Made by a program: the position numbers and the translations under genes
The notes under the pieces: generated by a model
Database searches by the model: none
What the model was told of the DNA's origin: nothing
Seen by the model: the letters and a program-made list of their open reading frames with translations, nothing else
Assembly: GCA_947448095.1 (NCBI GenBank)
Contig: CANFNN010000008.1
Location: 1-23,392, forward strand
DNA from: Bacteriovoracaceae bacterium
GTDB taxonomy: Bacteria; Bdellovibrionota; Bacteriovoracia; Bacteriovoracales; Bacteriovoracaceae
Direction: 5' to 3'
Length of the DNA stretch: 23,392 nucleotides
Shown here: piece after piece, positions 6,894 through 13,626 of the stretch
Position numbering within the stretch: position 1 is the first letter of the stretch
Layout: each line of letters begins with the position of its first letter

Positions 6894-7553
6894 GTGAGCG
6901 AATCGCAGAATAATTCAAATCCCCCAAGTGGCGGTGGACAATCTGGTGGCAGCGGAGGCGCAAATCGTCGTCGTCGCTACCGTGGCAATCGCTCTGGTGG
7001 CGGTGGCGGTGGGCATTCCCAGCCTCAGGGTCCATCCAGTGGCGGACAGGGTCAAGGCAACGTACGCAGCAACCCAGAAGCCAGAAACAACCCTAATCAG
7101 CAATCAAGCGCTAGAAACCGCAGACCTCATGCCCGAGTATTGACCTCAAACCAGGTTCTCGTAAAATACGACAATCTCTTAGAGCAACACATGATCACTC
7201 GGAGAAAATACTACGAGTATTTCAACCGCGCCGATGAAAGACAGCTGTACCGATTAGAAAAGAATTTTTTCGACAGTATTGAGCATTTAAGACGTTTTGA
7301 GGCCGGTCTAGAGACGTGGCAAAGAGATGCACTTGAAAGCCGCAAAACTGAGCGCTACAGGATTGATTCAACCTATTCAGAGAACCGCGGCCTAGATCCT
7401 AGAGCGGTCCAGCCAGTGGAAGTTACCCCTGAGGAGATTGAAGACCCGCATTTCAAGGATACTCAGAAGGAAGCCTTCGCTGAATACCGAAATGACCGGG
7501 AAGAATCAGTAGGATCATTTGAAGATTATTTAAAATTAAAAGGCCTCAACTGA
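6894..7553 (+). CDS. Gly/Arg-rich low-complexity protein with helical C-terminal domain
   Basis: 219 residues, function not recognised. Residues 1 to about 85 are disordered low complexity, rich in Gly, Ser, Asn, Gln and Arg, with a basic patch RRRRYRG near residue 25 and an RGG-like character typical of RNA-binding or condensate-forming tails. From about 90 on it is predicted mostly helical and highly charged (KYDNLLEQHMITRRKYYEYFNRADERQ, broken by many aromatics), ending acidic. The layout, a basic Gly-rich head then a helical domain, recalls the DUF4167 proteins of alphaproteobacteria, but I see no convincing sequence match. GTG start at 6894, with GGAG five bases upstream. A terminator hairpin contains its stop codon. 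RNA binding is an inference from composition only. Confidence 0.75.
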   Translation: MSESQNNSNPPSGGGQSGGSGGANRRRRYRGNRSGGGGGGHSQPQGPSSGGQGQGNVRSNPEARNNPNQQSSARNRRPHARVLTSNQVLVKYDNLLEQHMITRRKYYEYFNRADERQLYRLEKNFFDSIEHLRRFEAGLETWQRDALESRKTERYRIDSTYSENRGLDPRAVQPVEVTPEEIEDPHFKDTQKEAFAEYRNDREESVGSFEDYLKLKGLN

Positions 7554-7565
7554 GGCCTTTTTTTT
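7538..7565 (+). terminator. Rho-independent terminator enclosing the stop codon
   Basis: AGGCCTC (7541-7547) and GAGGCCT (7552-7558) around an AACT loop, extended by A/T pairs and followed by a T-run to 7565. The TGA stop at 7551-7553 lies in the loop and stem. On the minus strand it is followed by a T-rich stretch too, so it may also serve the convergent XRE gene. Confidence 0.85.
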
Positions 7566-7588
7566 AAGCAAAAATGGTAGAAAAGAAA

Positions 7589-7933
7589 TTAAAGACCGTC
7601 TGTTCCAGTCGCGCCGTACTGAGGAACCAAAGAAGCAACGACCTGAACATCTTTGTCTTTCTTAGAAGTCTTAAGATTATAGAGGTAGTTATTAAGTGTC
7701 TCTTCCTGATCTTTAAGGATGGCACCCTTAAGCTCCTCAGGAGAGATGTCTAAAACTTCTGAAACTTTACGCAACATTTTTAACGGAATGTTACAAAGAG
7801 CACGTTCCACGTTAGAAATGAACTGGCCATTCTTATAGCCAAGTAAATGTGATAGTTCTGATTGTGAATAACCTTTAGGATGATTCATTCTTTTAGTGCG
7901 AATAAGCTGAGCAATGTTCTTAAAGCAACGCAT
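7589..7933 (-). CDS. XRE/Cro-family helix-turn-helix regulator
   Basis: 114 residues. The helix-turn-helix spans about residues 22-62: YSQSELSHLLGY as the first and positioning helices, NGQFISNVERAL as recognition helix region, then PLKMLRKVSEVLDISPEEL, the standard HTH_3 pattern. The rest (about 75-114) is a polar tail of no known type, with no metabolite-binding or peptidase domain, so it is probably a small dimeric repressor. GGAG lies seven bases before the ATG at 7933. It diverges from exonuclease III across 127 AT-rich bases that hold an inverted repeat over its likely -35 box, suggesting autorepression. No toxin or phage gene is adjacent. Confidence 0.85.
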   Translation of the reverse strand: MRCFKNIAQLIRTKRMNHPKGYSQSELSHLLGYKNGQFISNVERALCNIPLKMLRKVSEVLDISPEELKGAILKDQEETLNNYLYNLKTSKKDKDVQVVASLVPQYGATGTDGL

Positions 7934-7959
7934 GTGTTCTCCGTAGATGTGGCGAGAGG

Positions 7960-8019
7960 AAAATATTATTCATTTTTTCTAGAATGTCATTCACCATTCT
8001 TAAAAAAAATATTATTCAT
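7960..8019. promoter_or_regulatory. Candidate XRE promoter/operator with dyad and direct repeats
   Basis: Between two copies of the 14-mer AAAATATTATTCAT (7960-7973 and 8006-8019) lies the dyad AGAATG-N8-CATTCT (7981-8000), itself containing GAATG-T-CATTC. A minus-strand promoter fits inside: ATGACA (7990-7985), 16 bases, TAATAT (7968-7963). A protein bound to the dyad would cover the -35 box of the XRE gene and could also affect the divergent exonuclease III gene. Confidence 0.5.
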
Positions 8020-8060
8020 CTTATCGGCATTTTAAATTCTAATAAACTGGGAAAATTTTT

Positions 8061-8822
8061 ATGAAGCTTATTTCGTGGAACGTTAACGGCATACGCGCCG
8101 TATATAAGAAGGGATTTCCTGAATGGTTCGCTAAAGAATTACCAGATATCCTATGCCTACAAGAGACTAAGGCCAGTTTTGATCAATTCCCTATAGAATT
8201 AACTCAAATTCCTAACTACCAAATATTCGACAGTTCCTCGATTAAGAAGGGTTATTCCGGTGTTGCGACTTTTAGTCGTGAAAAAATCCTTGACACGAAA
8301 AAAAGTGAAAAAGAAGTTTACGATTGCGAAGGACGTGTGCTGGTTCATGAATTAAAAGATTTTTTTCTAGTCAATTGCTACTTTCCTAATGGCTCCAGAG
8401 ATCACAGCCGTGTTCCTTACAAATTGAAATTTTGTGATGATATTCTAAAAATAATTAACAAGCTTCAAGAGAAAAAGCCTGTCGTAATAACGGGAGATTT
8501 CAATACTGCCCACAAAGAAATTGATCTCGCTAACCCAAAAACTAATATTAAGACTACTGGCTTTCTTCCAATTGAACGTGCCTGGATGGATAAATTTGTT
8601 TCACAGGGATGGATCGATATTTATCGCCATCTGAATCCGGAAAAAACAGGAGCCTATACTTGGTGGAGTAATCGGCCAACCGTGAGAGAAAGAAATATTG
8701 GGTGGCGAATTGATTATTTTTTTATAAGCCCAAGTTTACTAAAGCATGTAAAACGAGTCGAGATTCTTCCCAACATCAAAGGCTCCGACCATTGTCCGGT
8801 ACTGCTTGAATTAAATTTTTAA
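8061..8822 (+). CDS. xthA: Exodeoxyribonuclease III (AP endonuclease family)
   Basis: Mg-dependent 3'-5' exonuclease and abasic-site endonuclease for base excision repair. 253 residues, family-typical. Catalytic residues are all visible: Asn7 (SWNVNGIRA), Glu35 (CLQETKA), YFPNGS, GDFNTAH, WRIDYFF and the C-terminal GSDHCPV with the catalytic His. A weak GGGA lies about 8 bases before the ATG. Its last 12 bases overlap the end of the convergent receiver-protein gene. The specificity (ExoA-like versus XthA-like) cannot be settled by eye. Confidence 0.93.
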   Translation: MKLISWNVNGIRAVYKKGFPEWFAKELPDILCLQETKASFDQFPIELTQIPNYQIFDSSSIKKGYSGVATFSREKILDTKKSEKEVYDCEGRVLVHELKDFFLVNCYFPNGSRDHSRVPYKLKFCDDILKIINKLQEKKPVVITGDFNTAHKEIDLANPKTNIKTTGFLPIERAWMDKFVSQGWIDIYRHLNPEKTGAYTWWSNRPTVRERNIGWRIDYFFISPSLLKHVKRVEILPNIKGSDHCPVLLELNF

Positions 8823-9176
8823 AAGTAATTTAACCTGGTCAACCAACTCCTGAAAATGAAGTGGTTTAAAAAGAACGAGATCAAACTCATGATGGCCAGG
8901 CTCATCGAGAATATCAAAATGTCCAGTAACGATAACAAATTTCCCGCATGACAGTCTCTCCGCCTGAATGATTGCGAAGAGCTGAGCACCACTTCCACCA
9001 GGCATTCTTGAATCAGAAATAACAAGATCATAAGAACCTGCTCGGACTCTTTCAACGGCTTCACCAAAATCCTGACATGTTTCAATGACAAGGCCCGCCT
9101 CTTCGAAAAACGATGAGGCAATCACTAACAGATCTGGCTCATCATCAAGGTATAGAATTTTTGGGATATCGCGCAT
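8811..9176 (-). CDS. Stand-alone response regulator receiver domain protein
   Basis: 121 residues forming one CheY-like receiver domain with no output domain. Acidic pocket Asp11-Asp12, phospho-acceptor Asp55 in VISDSRMPGGSG, Thr84 in VTGHF and Lys104 in FKPL are all in place, so it should be phosphorylatable. No histidine kinase gene is adjacent, so its partner is unknown; such proteins relay signals or act on motility and cyclic nucleotide systems. The ATG at 9176 has no Shine-Dalgarno sequence, and TAGAAT sits six bases upstream, suggesting a leaderless transcript. Confidence 0.9.
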   Translation of the reverse strand: MRDIPKILYLDDEPDLLVIASSFFEEAGLVIETCQDFGEAVERVRAGSYDLVISDSRMPGGSGAQLFAIIQAERLSCGKFVIVTGHFDILDEPGHHEFDLVLFKPLHFQELVDQVKLLLKI

Positions 9177-9185
9177 GGGACTATT

Positions 9186-9335
9186 CTACTCACAATCAAA
9201 ACTTCCAATTAAGTTAGTCGCTTGCTTAACACCTTGAAATGCAACAAGCCGAATTGAAGGATTCGATAAGTTAGAAGGATAAACTGGAGAACCCAAAGGG
9301 ATCTCATTTCCATTGATAGAGCGCCTAACTGACAA
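9186..9335 (-). pseudogene. Possible gene remnant: open frame without a good start
   Basis: On the minus strand between guanine deaminase and the receiver gene an open frame of about 49 codons (from a TTG at 9335; the frame stays open further back into the deaminase gene) ends at a TAG at 9186-9188. The translation has ordinary protein-like composition (for example GNEIPLGSPVYPSNL and RLVAFQGVKQATNLIGSFDCE split around it) and ends in a Cys-Glu. There is no ATG and no ribosome binding site. It may be the tail of a decayed gene, or chance. Confidence 0.2.
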
Positions 9336-9345
9336 GTAAATGAGT

Positions 9346-10653
9346 CTATTTACCTTTGTAGATAAATGTTCCCTTTAAACAGGTATGAGTCACTAGTGAA
9401 TCATAGTTTTGGCGTGAGCGAGCAAAGGGATCAATTAATTTCTTAAGAGCATCTTCTGCATTTTTAGGCTTTAGACTTGCCTTTAAAGGCACAACTATAA
9501 AATTTGCATCTTTATTTTTTGCAAAATTCCCTGAATGTTTGGAAAGACCTAAGATTTCGGCACCTGCAAGTGTACTTCGATAAAGCGCCTTGACGAAGGT
9601 AGCACCTTTGACGCCCTTCTTTTTATTTTGATCGACATAACTTCGCATGACATCGAACATCGACAGAAAAGGTCCTCCGCCGATATCTGATCCCATCGCC
9701 CAAGAGACTTTCGCCTTCTCAAGTTTTTTAAAATCAAATAATCCAGAACCTAAACCTTTGTCTTTGATTGGAGCATTAGAAGTTGGACAATGAATAATAC
9801 TCGTCTTTGTTTTGTGCAGGATTTTTAATTCCTTGTCACTTAAATGAATTCCGTGACCCATCAGCGATCTTTTTCCAAGCATGCCTGATTTCTCATAAAT
9901 TTCGGTATAAGACTGAACTTTTTCAAAGCCCGGAATCTTTTTATAAATCGAGAGCACAAAATCAATTTCTGCCGGTGTTTCAGACAGGTGAGTTTGTTTA
10001 AAGCACTTGGCCTTATCGGCCATTTCACTTCCTTTAGACATGACTTCTGGAGGAGTGGTAATCGCAAATCTTGGCGTAAAACAATGACGATCGCCGTATT
10101 TCTTAATCAGTTTTTGAGTGAGTTTTAAAGAGGCATCGTTAGTCTGAGTCAATTCTTTGGGAGAATTCATATTCATCAATACGTTACCAATAACAAACTC
10201 ACCTTTGGCATGAGTCATTGCCGAATGAAGAGCATTTTCATGAATGGAACTATAACAGGCACCACCAATGGTTCCCGTAGAGGCCAGTTTTTTGAAAAAG
10301 GTCTTGGCTTTTTTTTCCGCGTAAGGGGCTTTGGCATACTTCATTTCGGTTGGGAATGTGTATTTTTCTAACCATTCAAGAAGTGAGTCTTTCGGCATCT
10401 CTCTCACATCATCCTGTACCCAATGAAAGTGCATATCAAAAAATCCAGGCATAACAAGGGCATGTCCGAAATCTTTAGTGTTCGATTTAGTCATCTCTTG
10501 GGAGTATTTCTTAAGACCCTTTGCGTAAGGTAGTAAGTTTTTAATCTTACCTTTTTTTACGACCAAGAGCCCTTCACTTAAAAATTCACAGTTTGAATCA
10601 TCTAGAGGATTTAAAAAAATCCCTTTGTAAAAAAAATATTTTTGCGATGCCAT
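9346..10653 (-). CDS. guaD: Guanine deaminase-like amidohydrolase
   Basis: Predicted zinc hydrolase turning guanine into xanthine in purine catabolism or salvage. 435 residues from the ATG at 10653, preceded by AGGA at six bases. The amidohydrolase pattern is complete: MPGFFDMHFHW (metal His75 and His77), then LLEWLEKYTFPTEM, which is characteristic of guanine deaminases, QTHLSETPAEI with the third metal His, MGHGIHLSDKEL, IIHCPTSN, and GSDIGGGPFLSM with the metal/catalytic Asp. An in-frame ATG at 10707 would lengthen it by 18 residues but has no ribosome binding site and overlaps nfeD. It diverges from nfeD across fewer than 50 bases. Related atrazine chlorohydrolase-type enzymes are the alternative, less likely given the YTFP motif. 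Confidence 0.85.
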   Translation of the reverse strand: MASQKYFFYKGIFLNPLDDSNCEFLSEGLLVVKKGKIKNLLPYAKGLKKYSQEMTKSNTKDFGHALVMPGFFDMHFHWVQDDVREMPKDSLLEWLEKYTFPTEMKYAKAPYAEKKAKTFFKKLASTGTIGGACYSSIHENALHSAMTHAKGEFVIGNVLMNMNSPKELTQTNDASLKLTQKLIKKYGDRHCFTPRFAITTPPEVMSKGSEMADKAKCFKQTHLSETPAEIDFVLSIYKKIPGFEKVQSYTEIYEKSGMLGKRSLMGHGIHLSDKELKILHKTKTSIIHCPTSNAPIKDKGLGSGLFDFKKLEKAKVSWAMGSDIGGGPFLSMFDVMRSYVDQNKKKGVKGATFVKALYRSTLAGAEILGLSKHSGNFAKNKDANFIVVPLKASLKPKNAEDALKKLIDPFARSRQNYDSLVTHTCLKGTFIYKGK

Positions 10654-10699
10654 ACAGGATCCTTTTTGCTGGCGCATGAAGCTTTGATTCGCTAGCCTT

Positions 10700-12025
10700 A
10701 TGCTCATTATGAGACAAACTATTTTACATCAACTTTTATTCATTGTCTTGAGCCTTTTCCCTCTCGCTGGTAAGGCCGTTCCTTATTCAGTGAGTGAGAT
10801 CAGCCTCTTAGAAATTCATTCGGCCATCTCTCCAGCGACTTACGACTATCTTGATTATCAGTTTAAACACATCCCTGATGGAGCACTGATCCTTATTAAA
10901 ATCAACACTCCAGGTGGTTTGATCACAACCACCAAAGATATCATTACCTTGATAGGCTCTCAAACTAAACCCGTGGCGATCTGGGTAACACCTGAGGGCG
11001 CATCTGCCTCAAGCGCAGGAGCGATCATTGCAGCTTCGGCCCATTTTATTCTTATGTCTTCAGGAACGAATCTAGGCGCAGCAACTCCTGTTGGTCTTGG
11101 AAAGGATATTGGTGAAAAAGATGGACGAGCAAAAGCATTGAATGATCTTAAGGCACTGGTTCGTTCATTAAGTGAAATACGTAATCGTCCGGCCAAACCA
11201 TTTGAAGAGATGATTGATTCAGCAAAATCGTTTACTGATAAAGAAGCCCTCAATCTCAAAATAATCGATGGTCTACTGAATAATACGAATCATCTGAAAC
11301 AACTGATCGACAAAAAATCGTTCACGCTTCAAGGTAAGGCGATGGAGCTTCAAATTGCTCCCTCAGTAGTCACAAAAAATTATGATCCAACGATGGGTCA
11401 AAACATTCTTAACGTGATCGCCAACCCCTCAACGGCTTACTTACTCTTTTTATTAGGTGTAGCACTTCTCTATTTTGAATTCCAGGCCCCTGGTGGCTAT
11501 ATCGCTGGTGGGATCGGTGCTTCATTACTCGTTTTAGCAGCTATCTCATTTCAGGTTCTCCCTGTTAACTGGGGAGCACTTTGTCTTCTAATCATAGGGA
11601 TCATCTTGCTTATTCTAGAAATTTACGTCACAAGTTATGGCCTCCTTGGCCTATCCGGTCTTGCTTCATTTGTTGCAGGATCTCTTTTCCTGTTCCATGG
11701 AGAATCAGGTTTTATCTCCATCGATTACCCGGTCCTTATTTCGACCTTAATGGGAGTGCTGGCGGGCTCCAGCATTATTATTTGGTACATGATTAAAGAG
11801 AGAAAAAAACGTCATCATCATGAAAACTTCTTTCTACCAATTGGCTCTACCGGAACAGTTCTCACAAAACTGGATAACGACGGAGCCTCGTATCAGATCA
11901 AAGTCAGAGGAGAAATCTGGCGTGGTCACTCGCACGCTCCTCTGGAGATTGGCGATAAAGTTGAAGTCACATCTATTGATAATGAAAAATTAATCGCTCG
12001 AATTAAAAAAGTTGATAAGGAGTAA
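10700..12025 (+). CDS. nfeD: NfeD family membrane serine protease (long form)
   Basis: 441-residue membrane-bound ClpP-class protease. Residues 1-26 form a signal peptide ending in LAGKA. A ClpP-like domain follows with INTPGGLI (68-75), the nucleophile Ser105 in SASSAGAII, GTNLGAATPVG, and a candidate catalytic Lys145 in the following helix. Four to five hydrophobic segments occupy about 235-370, and the cytoplasmic C-terminal OB-fold NfeD domain starts near GSTGTVL and ends GDKVEVTSID. Members of this family cleave hydrophobic segments of the partner stomatin protein. That partner is the next gene, two bases downstream. A second ATG at 10709 is also possible; neither has a clear ribosome binding site. 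Confidence 0.92.
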   Translation: MLIMRQTILHQLLFIVLSLFPLAGKAVPYSVSEISLLEIHSAISPATYDYLDYQFKHIPDGALILIKINTPGGLITTTKDIITLIGSQTKPVAIWVTPEGASASSAGAIIAASAHFILMSSGTNLGAATPVGLGKDIGEKDGRAKALNDLKALVRSLSEIRNRPAKPFEEMIDSAKSFTDKEALNLKIIDGLLNNTNHLKQLIDKKSFTLQGKAMELQIAPSVVTKNYDPTMGQNILNVIANPSTAYLLFLLGVALLYFEFQAPGGYIAGGIGASLLVLAAISFQVLPVNWGALCLLIIGIILLILEIYVTSYGLLGLSGLASFVAGSLFLFHGESGFISIDYPVLISTLMGVLAGSSIIIWYMIKERKKRHHHENFFLPIGSTGTVLTKLDNDGASYQIKVRGEIWRGHSHAPLEIGDKVEVTSIDNEKLIARIKKVDKE

Positions 12026-12027
12026 GT

Positions 12028-12768
12028 ATGTCTCTGACCTTTTTGCCGTTTCTTATTTTTGCTGGGATCATTCTCTTCAGCACATTCAAAATCCTCAATG
12101 AATATGAACGTGGAGTTATTTTTCGTCTGGGGAAATTCTCTGGAGTCAGAGGTCCTGGTCTGATTATTCTCGTCCCTGGTCTCGAGAAGATGGTAAAAAT
12201 CGATTTGCGTTTAGTCACAATGGATGTACCTGCTCAAGATATTATTTCTAAAGATAACGTTACTTTAAAAGTAAATGGCGTGGTTTACTTTAAAGTCTCA
12301 AGCCCAGAGCATGCGATTATTACGGTAGAAAACTATTACCATGCTACAGCTCAAATCGCTCAAACCACTCTGCGCTCAGTAGTTGGTCAATACGAGTTAG
12401 ATGAAATCCTGGCCCACCGTGATCAAATCAACGCCAGACTTCAAGAGATCCTAGATGAAGTCACTGAACCATGGGGAATAAAAGTCACGAACGTTGAAGT
12501 GAAGGCGATCGATCTTCCGATAGAAATGCAAAGAGCTATGGCCAAACAAGCTGAAGCAGAAAGAGAAAAGAGAGCAAAAATTATTTCTGCTCAAGGAGAA
12601 TTCGAAGCTTCTCAAAAACTGGCCGAAGCAGCAAAAGTATTGGGTGAACATAAAGATGCTATTACTCTCAGATATCTTGAAACGATGAGAGAAATCTCCG
12701 CTTCAGGAAATAGCACGACTTCGTTCTTTCCTATTCCTGTTGAGATTTTTAAATTTCTAAATAAATAA
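12028..12768 (+). CDS. SPFH/stomatin-like protein (slipin)
   Basis: 246-residue membrane-anchored scaffold of the SPFH/band 7 superfamily that forms large oligomers in the membrane and works with NfeD in membrane protein quality control. N-terminal hydrophobic anchor at residues 5-22, then NEYERGVIFRLGKFSGVRGPGL and the band 7 domain (VPAQDIISKDNVTLKVNGVVYFKV, LRSVVGQYELDEILAHRD), followed by a charged coiled coil (about 165-215, AEAEREKRAKIISAQGE) and a hydrophobic C-terminal FFPIPVEIFKFL, the kind of segment NfeD proteases cut. The AAGGAG ribosome binding site lies in the end of nfeD, so the pair is an operon with coupled translation. Confidence 0.94.
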   Translation: MSLTFLPFLIFAGIILFSTFKILNEYERGVIFRLGKFSGVRGPGLIILVPGLEKMVKIDLRLVTMDVPAQDIISKDNVTLKVNGVVYFKVSSPEHAIITVENYYHATAQIAQTTLRSVVGQYELDEILAHRDQINARLQEILDEVTEPWGIKVTNVEVKAIDLPIEMQRAMAKQAEAEREKRAKIISAQGEFEASQKLAEAAKVLGEHKDAITLRYLETMREISASGNSTTSFFPIPVEIFKFLNK

Positions 12769-12775
12769 TTTGATT

Positions 12776-12803
12776 GGTAGGGGGTGATCACTCATCCCTT
12801 ACC
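12776..12803. terminator. Hairpin between convergent slipin and small-protein genes
   Basis: A 12-bp stem (12776-12787 with 12792-12803), including two G-T wobble pairs when read as plus-strand RNA, around a TCAC loop, followed on the plus strand by ATTTT. It probably terminates the nfeD-slipin operon. It covers the stop codon of the convergent gene. Confidence 0.5.
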
Positions 12804-13047
12804 ATTTTGAATTTCCGATTTGTCTTTCTTTCTTCTCGACCTTTGAATTTTCCGGGGCCACAGCTTCCTCTACTTCCACAGAAGCAGGTCCCCGCATGGG
12901 CGAATTATCTTTTTTAAAATTCTGATCGTTGTCGGTAGCTAGATCTTTTTTTACTCCATCCATCAATGCTTTATTGAAGTCCTTAACGTCTTTAGCCAAA
13001 GCCATTGAAGTACCTAGTGCAAAGATCATCATTAAGGCCAATTTCAT
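12799..13047 (-). CDS. Small exported charged protein, 82 aa
   Basis: Not recognised. MKLALMMIFALGTSMALA is a clear Sec signal peptide, with cleavage expected after MALA. The mature part is about 64 residues, strongly charged (many Lys, Asp, Glu), with no cysteines and no further hydrophobic segment, so it is probably a soluble, largely disordered periplasmic protein. AGGAGAT lies six bases upstream of the ATG, and part of it is inside a 9-bp inverted repeat. It is downstream of another small exported protein gene on the same strand, 88 bases away. Confidence 0.65.
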   Translation of the reverse strand: MKLALMMIFALGTSMALAKDVKDFNKALMDGVKKDLATDNDQNFKKDNSPMRGPASVEVEEAVAPENSKVEKKERQIGNSKW

Positions 13048-13056
13048 AAACCATCT

Positions 13057-13122
13057 CCTGTTGCCAACTCATCGTCTTAAAATTGCTCATTCTTTAGGAG
13101 CAATTAAAACCGAGGCAACAGG
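13057..13122 (-). promoter_or_regulatory. Nested inverted repeats overlapping a ribosome binding site
   Basis: The outer arms CCTGTTGCC (13057-13065) and GGCAACAGG (13114-13122) are a perfect 9-bp repeat. Inside is a second perfect repeat, AATTGCTC (13081-13088) with GAGCAATT (13098-13105). In minus-strand RNA the inner hairpin is followed by TTTT, like a weak terminator for the upstream gene, and the 3' outer arm includes the first bases of the AGGAG ribosome binding site of the gene starting at 13047. Confidence 0.6.
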
Positions 13123-13135
13123 CTGAATTTCCGAG

Positions 13136-13480
13136 CTAAGGGACATTGCCCGGTAGTGCCTCAAGTGGGTCAAACTTCTTTATTTTAGGATTTGCCTGCT
13201 CAGTGGGAACGGGCGCGATTACGGGCGTATCCGTTTTTAGTTCTTCTTCCTGGGCCTGCAGACCCGGAGATTCTTCAGGAGCAAGAATTAAACTAGTATC
13301 GTCCGGAATGGGAGTAGGAGCCGTGTTGGCCTCATCTAATATTTTTTTGCCATTTCCAAGTGGCAGCGGCAACTCATCTAAACTGGTTGGGCCAGCAGTC
13401 TTGGCAGGTTTTGATTCTAAAAGATTTCGGGTGAAAGATGAGATCATGATGATGAACAAAAAGATCAAAAAGTATTTCAT
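13136..13480 (-). CDS. Small Pro/Glu-rich exported or anchored protein, 114 aa
   Basis: Not recognised. The N-terminus MKYFLIFLFIIMISSF is a hydrophobic signal or anchor with no obvious cleavage motif, so the protein may stay attached to the inner membrane. The remaining 95 residues are low complexity, rich in Pro, Glu, Asp and Leu (PLPLGNG, APTPIPDD, APVPTEQ), probably extended and disordered in the periplasm. AAGGGGGA lies upstream of the ATG. The codon pattern and the signal support a real gene. Confidence 0.6.
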   Translation of the reverse strand: MKYFLIFLFIIMISSFTRNLLESKPAKTAGPTSLDELPLPLGNGKKILDEANTAPTPIPDDTSLILAPEESPGLQAQEEELKTDTPVIAPVPTEQANPKIKKFDPLEALPGNVP

Positions 13481-13498
13481 AAAAATCCCCCTTGAAGT

Positions 13499-13528
13499 CT
13501 CAGAGGAATCTGAGAGGAGTCTATTATA
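13499..13528 (-). promoter_or_regulatory. -10 box and 5' leader hairpin of the Pro/Glu-rich protein gene
   Basis: A perfect TATAAT on the minus strand (13528-13523) without a good -35. Transcription would begin near 13516, and the transcript would then open with a perfect 6-bp hairpin (CTCAGA, four-base loop, TCTGAG; 13499-13514) about 20 bases before the start codon. Confidence 0.4.
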
Positions 13529-13591
13529 GAAAACTTCTCAATTTTAAGCAGTGGCCGATGCGCAAAACCATTTTAACTGACTAACTTAAGC

Positions 13592-13620
13592 AAAAAAAAA
13601 GGGAGGCCAAAGGCCTCCCT
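13592..13620 (-). terminator. Rho-independent terminator after typA
   Basis: AGGGAGGCC (13600-13608) and GGCCTCCCT (13612-13620) form a 9-bp GC-rich stem with a three-base loop, followed on the minus strand by a run of eight or nine Ts. It ends transcription a few bases after the typA stop codon. Confidence 0.93.
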
Positions 13621-13626
13621 ATTTTA

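Noticed and set aside
8021..8028. Exact GCCGATAA (sigma-28 -10) on the minus strand upstream of the XRE gene
   Set aside because: The -35 position at the correct spacing matches TAAAGTTT at only two of eight bases, and a sigma-70-like promoter lies closer to the gene. About one such octamer is expected by chance in a window this size.
10654..10707. ATG at 10707 as start of guanine deaminase
   Set aside because: No ribosome binding site and overlaps the divergent nfeD start; the ATG at 10653 has AGGA at the right distance and family-typical length.
10960..11259. 99-codon minus-strand frame opposite nfeD
   Set aside because: Antisense to a conserved catalytic domain; no family resemblance and no start signals.
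12510..12524. CCGATAG inside the slipin gene
   Set aside because: It is coding sequence for the conserved LPIEM segment, with no -35 element at the sigma-28 spacing.
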